NCBI GenBank assembly: GCA_964572065.1
Contig: CAZNER010000088.1
Coordinates: 1-7,673, forward strand
Direction of reading: 5' to 3'
Length of the DNA: 7,673 nucleotides
Source: CAZNER01 sp964572065
GTDB lineage: Bacteria; Patescibacteriota; Dojkabacteria; JAHIVN01
The notes beneath the pieces were generated by a model. It saw only the letters and a list, made by a program, of their open reading frames with translations. It was not told where the DNA came from and did not search any database. Shown here one piece after another: positions 5,135-7,673 of this stretch (its first letter is position 1; each line of letters opens with the position of its first letter). A program made the translations under genes and the position numbers.

Positions 5135-6580
5135 CTAATAATTTCTTGTATTTACACCCGATGTTACCACTAAGCTTTCCTGTGTGTCAATCATATCTCT
5201 ATGTATATTAACTGACTGAACAATACCTAAACCAATCATTGTCACCATTATACTACTTCCTCCATAACTAATTAAAGGCAGTGGAATACCTGTAATTGGA
5301 AGGATTCCCATATTCATACCAGTATTAATAAACACATGGATTAGTATCATACTAGCAACTCCATAACAAATCAAGGATTCGTAAATGTTACTTGATAACT
5401 TCGCAGATCTAATTATCCGTATAATTAAGAAAATATATAAAAAGAGCAGAAAACTAGCCCCTAATAGTCCAAACTCCTCACAATATGCTGCAAATATAAA
5501 ATCACTATAAGCTTCAGGAAGGTATCGTAATTTACTTTGAGATCCCTGTAAAAACCCTTTCCCTAATAATCTACCAGATCCTATTGCTATCTTCGCTTGT
5601 CTTGACTGCCAACCAGCTCCTTGCGGATCTTCCTCTGGGTTAAAGAAAATTTCTATTCTCTTTTGCTGATATTCCTTCAACACATTATCCCATACATATG
5701 ATAGTGAAAAAACTGCTATAATGCCCAAAGCAACGACAATAATTGCTTTTATAAGCTTAACATTCATAAAACGCTTAATTACTAAAAAAAGCACAATAGA
5801 AATAATAAGAAAAACAATATCTATATTCCCGATAGTTAAAGAATAACCTAACTTTTCATAAAGAGAACTGAAATTAATAAAATTTCCAACTACATTAATA
5901 GTTAAAAGTAATATCACTATTAAACCAAATAATTCTGTTTGCTTTGGATAAACTATAAAATATAAAGACAAACATATTAACCCTGTAATTGCAGCATTAC
6001 CTAACGCCGGTTCTATTAAGATTAATAGAATACAAATTAAATTAATAACAGTAGCTAATGTATAAACATATATAGATGGATAACTGTTTCTGATATTGCT
6101 AAATAAATTCTTTACCTTATCTTTAAACTTTTTCTTAGATTTCTCCTTATTCCAATTTGTTTCTTCCTTCCTTTTTAAATTAAAAATATTAACTAGAATA
6201 CCGCTATTTAGAAGTACTAATATTATTTTAGAATATTCAGAAGGCTGAATACGTATAAATCCCCATTCAATCCACCTATTCGTATCTCTAATAGGATCAC
6301 CAAATAGCCAAACATATAAAAGTAATCCAATGATAATAGTATACATCACAACCTGAATAGGAAAATATCTATAATAAGTAGGATCAATATTTGATATCAA
6401 AAAATAGATAAAAAAACCCAATATAACAAAAACCAATTGTCTATTTATAGTACCAGCACCTTCAACTAATGTTTCAGCAGTAAAAGTTGAAGAGTAAATT
6501 ACTATTAAACCAATCATAACAAGAATAAGAATAGCAATAGTCAAAAACCAATCATGTTTTTTTAGACCTCTTTCTTTCAC
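5135..6580 (-). CDS. rodA: SEDS-family peptidoglycan glycosyltransferase, RodA type
   Basis: SEDS proteins polymerise glycan strands from lipid II in the membrane, working with a class B penicillin-binding protein. RodA serves elongation. Signature blocks are present: TNRWIEWGFIRIQPSEYSKI (Trp103, QPSE 112-115), YQQKRIEIFFNPEEDPQGAG (304-323), QAKIAIGSGRLLGKGFLQGS (328-347), LPEAYSDFIFAAYCEEFG (354-371; Asp360 fits the conserved essential Asp of the family's TDFIF motif) and PLPLISYGGSS (433-443). The QxKIAIGSG..GKG wording favours RodA over FtsW. At 481 residues it is about 90-100 longer than usual. The extra length is a lysine-rich cytoplasmic loop (about 134-168) and additional hydrophobic segments (about 216-297), giving roughly 12 predicted helices rather than 10. 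The start is GTG without ribosome site, a few bases behind a TATAGTATCAT element. It leads the minus-strand cluster. Confidence 0.93.
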   Translation of the reverse strand: MKERGLKKHDWFLTIAILILVMIGLIVIYSSTFTAETLVEGAGTINRQLVFVILGFFIYFLISNIDPTYYRYFPIQVVMYTIIIGLLLYVWLFGDPIRDTNRWIEWGFIRIQPSEYSKIILVLLNSGILVNIFNLKRKEETNWNKEKSKKKFKDKVKNLFSNIRNSYPSIYVYTLATVINLICILLILIEPALGNAAITGLICLSLYFIVYPKQTELFGLIVILLLTINVVGNFINFSSLYEKLGYSLTIGNIDIVFLIISIVLFLVIKRFMNVKLIKAIIVVALGIIAVFSLSYVWDNVLKEYQQKRIEIFFNPEEDPQGAGWQSRQAKIAIGSGRLLGKGFLQGSQSKLRYLPEAYSDFIFAAYCEEFGLLGASFLLFLYIFLIIRIIRSAKLSSNIYESLICYGVASMILIHVFINTGMNMGILPITGIPLPLISYGGSSIMVTMIGLGIVQSVNIHRDMIDTQESLVVTSGVNTRNY

Positions 6581-6660
6581 TAAAGAATGATACTATAATT
6601 AATATTAATATAAAGACTATACAATTTTATATTAAACCACAGAATATTCAAAATAATTTA
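6581..6660. promoter_or_regulatory. Divergent promoter region between rodA and nth
   Basis: The 80-base gap must serve both directions. On the minus strand, aattatagtatcat (6600-6587) gives TATAGT 11 bases, or TATCAT 6 bases, before the rodA GTG, so the transcript would be leaderless or nearly so. On the plus strand the same bases read tactataatt, with a perfect TATAAT at 6594-6599; a start from it would leave a leader of about 55 bases before nth. The two boxes overlap, so transcription in the two directions may compete. No Shine-Dalgarno precedes either start and no clear -35 boxes are visible. Confidence 0.5.
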
Positions 6661-7296
6661 ATGAATAAAAACCAAAGAGCCAGTAAAGTATTTAAAATTT
6701 TAAACAAGAAATACTCAGATTATCCATTAACAGGACTAAAAAACTGGTATTCTCCTTGGCAATTTTTATTCTGTGTAATTCTCTCAGCAAGAGCTAATGA
6801 TGACCAAATTAACAAAGTTACAAAAAAATTATTTGATAAATTTAAAAACTTAGATGATTTTGCAAATGCTGATATAGGAAAAATAAGTAAATATATTAAA
6901 AGTACCGGTTTCTACAAAGTAAAATCTAAATACCTAAAAAATTGTGCTAATAAACTAATATCAGATTTCAATAAAAGAACCCCAAAAAAATTAAATGATT
7001 TAATAACACTCCCTGGTGTCGGAAGAAAAACTGCAAACGTTTATCAAGGAGTTATTTTGGGCAAAAGTGAAGGAATAGCAGTAGATACTCATGTAGCAAG
7101 AATGAGCCGAAGACTTAAATTTACCAATAACAAAAGTGCAGAAAAAATTGAAGAGGATCTAATGAAGCTATTTCCTAAATCTAAATATCACCTCATCAAT
7201 CCAATTTTCTTTTGGCACGGTCGTAATATATGCATTTCTAGAACACCAAAGTGCAATTCGTGCGAACTAAATAAACTTTGTCCAAGTAAAGAATAA
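6661..7296 (+). CDS. nth: Endonuclease III (bifunctional DNA glycosylase/AP lyase)
   Basis: Nth removes oxidised pyrimidines from DNA and nicks the abasic site, starting base excision repair. The 211-residue length equals that of E. coli. The helix-hairpin-helix reads LITLPGVGRKTANV (114-127) with catalytic Lys123, and VDTHVARMSRR (141-151) contains catalytic Asp142, corresponding to E. coli Lys120 and Asp138. The C-terminal 4Fe-4S ligands are all present in the C-x6-C-x2-C-x5-C pattern (Cys191, 198, 201, 207), following FFWHGRNICISRTPKC. In the LSAQATD segment the Gln (E. coli Gln41) is Arg44 here, reading LSARAND. The ATG has no ribosome site. The gene ends TAA only 2 bases before the next ATG (7299), so the two are almost certainly cotranscribed. 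MutY is excluded by length and by the Lys in the HhH. Confidence 0.95.
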   Translation: MNKNQRASKVFKILNKKYSDYPLTGLKNWYSPWQFLFCVILSARANDDQINKVTKKLFDKFKNLDDFANADIGKISKYIKSTGFYKVKSKYLKNCANKLISDFNKRTPKKLNDLITLPGVGRKTANVYQGVILGKSEGIAVDTHVARMSRRLKFTNNKSAEKIEEDLMKLFPKSKYHLINPIFFWHGRNICISRTPKCNSCELNKLCPSKE

Positions 7297-7298
7297 TA

Positions 7299-7673
7299 AT
7301 GCCACCTACAAATAAGAAAAAAAAGAATTAATTTGTCTATTAATTTATTTCATTTCTGTTTTAGTTATATGCTATATCATAAAACTAAACTACATTTTAA
7401 CAATAATTATTTATGGTCTCATACCTTCAATATATTTTTATTTAAAAATACCTTCTTTCTCAAAAAAAATACTTCCAGAATCGATAATAATTAGTTTTCC
7501 ATTTGTATTTATAGTCGATTATATTTCTCATGTTAGTAAAACATGGTATATACCAGACATATCTGGTATACGTTTATTTGATACTTATCCAATAGAGGAA
7601 TTTATATCTGCTTTCACTATTGCTTACACAATAATAATAATTTACACATATTTTTTTGATCATTATAGAAAAA
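7299..7673 (+). CDS. Lycopene-cyclase-domain membrane protein, partial, with apparent -1 frameshift near the start
   Basis: The gene runs off the window; 125 residues are readable if the frames are joined. ATG 7299 encodes MPPTNKKKKN and then meets TAA at 7329. From 7325 the -1 frame is open to the end and begins ELICLLIYFISV, with no ATG, GTG or TTG at its beginning. The body resembles the small heterodimeric/tandem lycopene cyclase domain (CrtYc/CrtYd, CarR type): hydrophobic helices (ELICLLIYFISV on, then NYILTIIIYGLIPSIYFYL), IVDYISHVSKTWYIPDISGI, then YPIEEFISAFTIAY, matching the family pattern of an aspartate helix, a Trp, and the PxEE motif at a helix start. The usual role is ring closure of lycopene toward beta-carotene in the membrane. 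The family also includes proteins of unproven function. It sits 2 bases after nth. A one-base deletion or assembly error in the A8 run would also explain the break. Confidence 0.7.
7319..7325 (+). other. A AAA AAG slippery heptamer joining the two frames of the lycopene-cyclase-domain gene
   Basis: Read in the frame of ATG 7299, codons 7317-7325 are AAA AAA AAG, giving the heptamer A AAA AAG in exactly the register known for -1 ribosomal slippage (as in E. coli dnaX). A stop (TAA, 7329) follows one codon later, and the -1 frame is the one encoding the cyclase domain. An all-A/T 7-bp hairpin (7326-7332 with 7339-7345) begins directly after it. That is closer and weaker than usual stimulators. 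No upstream AGGAG-like stimulator is seen. Confidence 0.5.

Noticed and set aside
1..7673. CRISPR arrays, insertion sequences or prophage genes
   Set aside because: No regularly spaced repeats, transposase or phage-like frames were seen on either strand.

Overview
The window reads as AT-rich, gene-dense bacterial chromosome using the standard genetic code. Several traits suggest a Candidate Phyla Radiation (Patescibacteria)-like organism: very short intergenic gaps, small proteins, divergent but complete housekeeping enzymes, few Shine-Dalgarno sites and many start codons right behind promoter-like motifs. This placement is an inference. No rRNA or long marker set is present to prove it.

Layout. 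Positions 2-409 (+) hold the C-terminal part of RlmN, followed by a hairpin (430-452) and a tRNA-Val(CAC) at 455-529. The stretch 530-970 looks accessory: a locally GC-richer, repeat-containing region and one short unassigned ORF (647-853, +). A membrane-anchored lytic-transglycosylase-like protein follows on the minus strand (975-1625), then a small orphan gene on the plus strand (1821-2060).

From 6580 down to 2074 there is a compact minus-strand cluster, in transcription order rodA - rplU - rpmA - gatC - gatA - pth. It joins cell-wall glycan polymerisation, two large-subunit ribosomal proteins, two subunits of the tRNA-dependent amidotransferase, and peptidyl-tRNA hydrolase. Apart from wall growth, the shared theme is supplying and recycling tRNA for translation. 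gatB is not in the window.

A divergent promoter region (6581-6660) separates this cluster from a plus-strand pair: nth (endonuclease III, 6661-7296) and, 2 bases later, a gene for a lycopene-cyclase-domain membrane protein that runs off the window. That last gene has its only good start codon in a different frame from its body. The two frames meet at a textbook A AAA AAG slippery heptamer (7319-7325), which is the most interesting observation here. A second notable pattern is a recurring TATAGTA-type element a few bases upstream of several starts that lack ribosome binding sites, which suggests leaderless or nearly leaderless transcripts.
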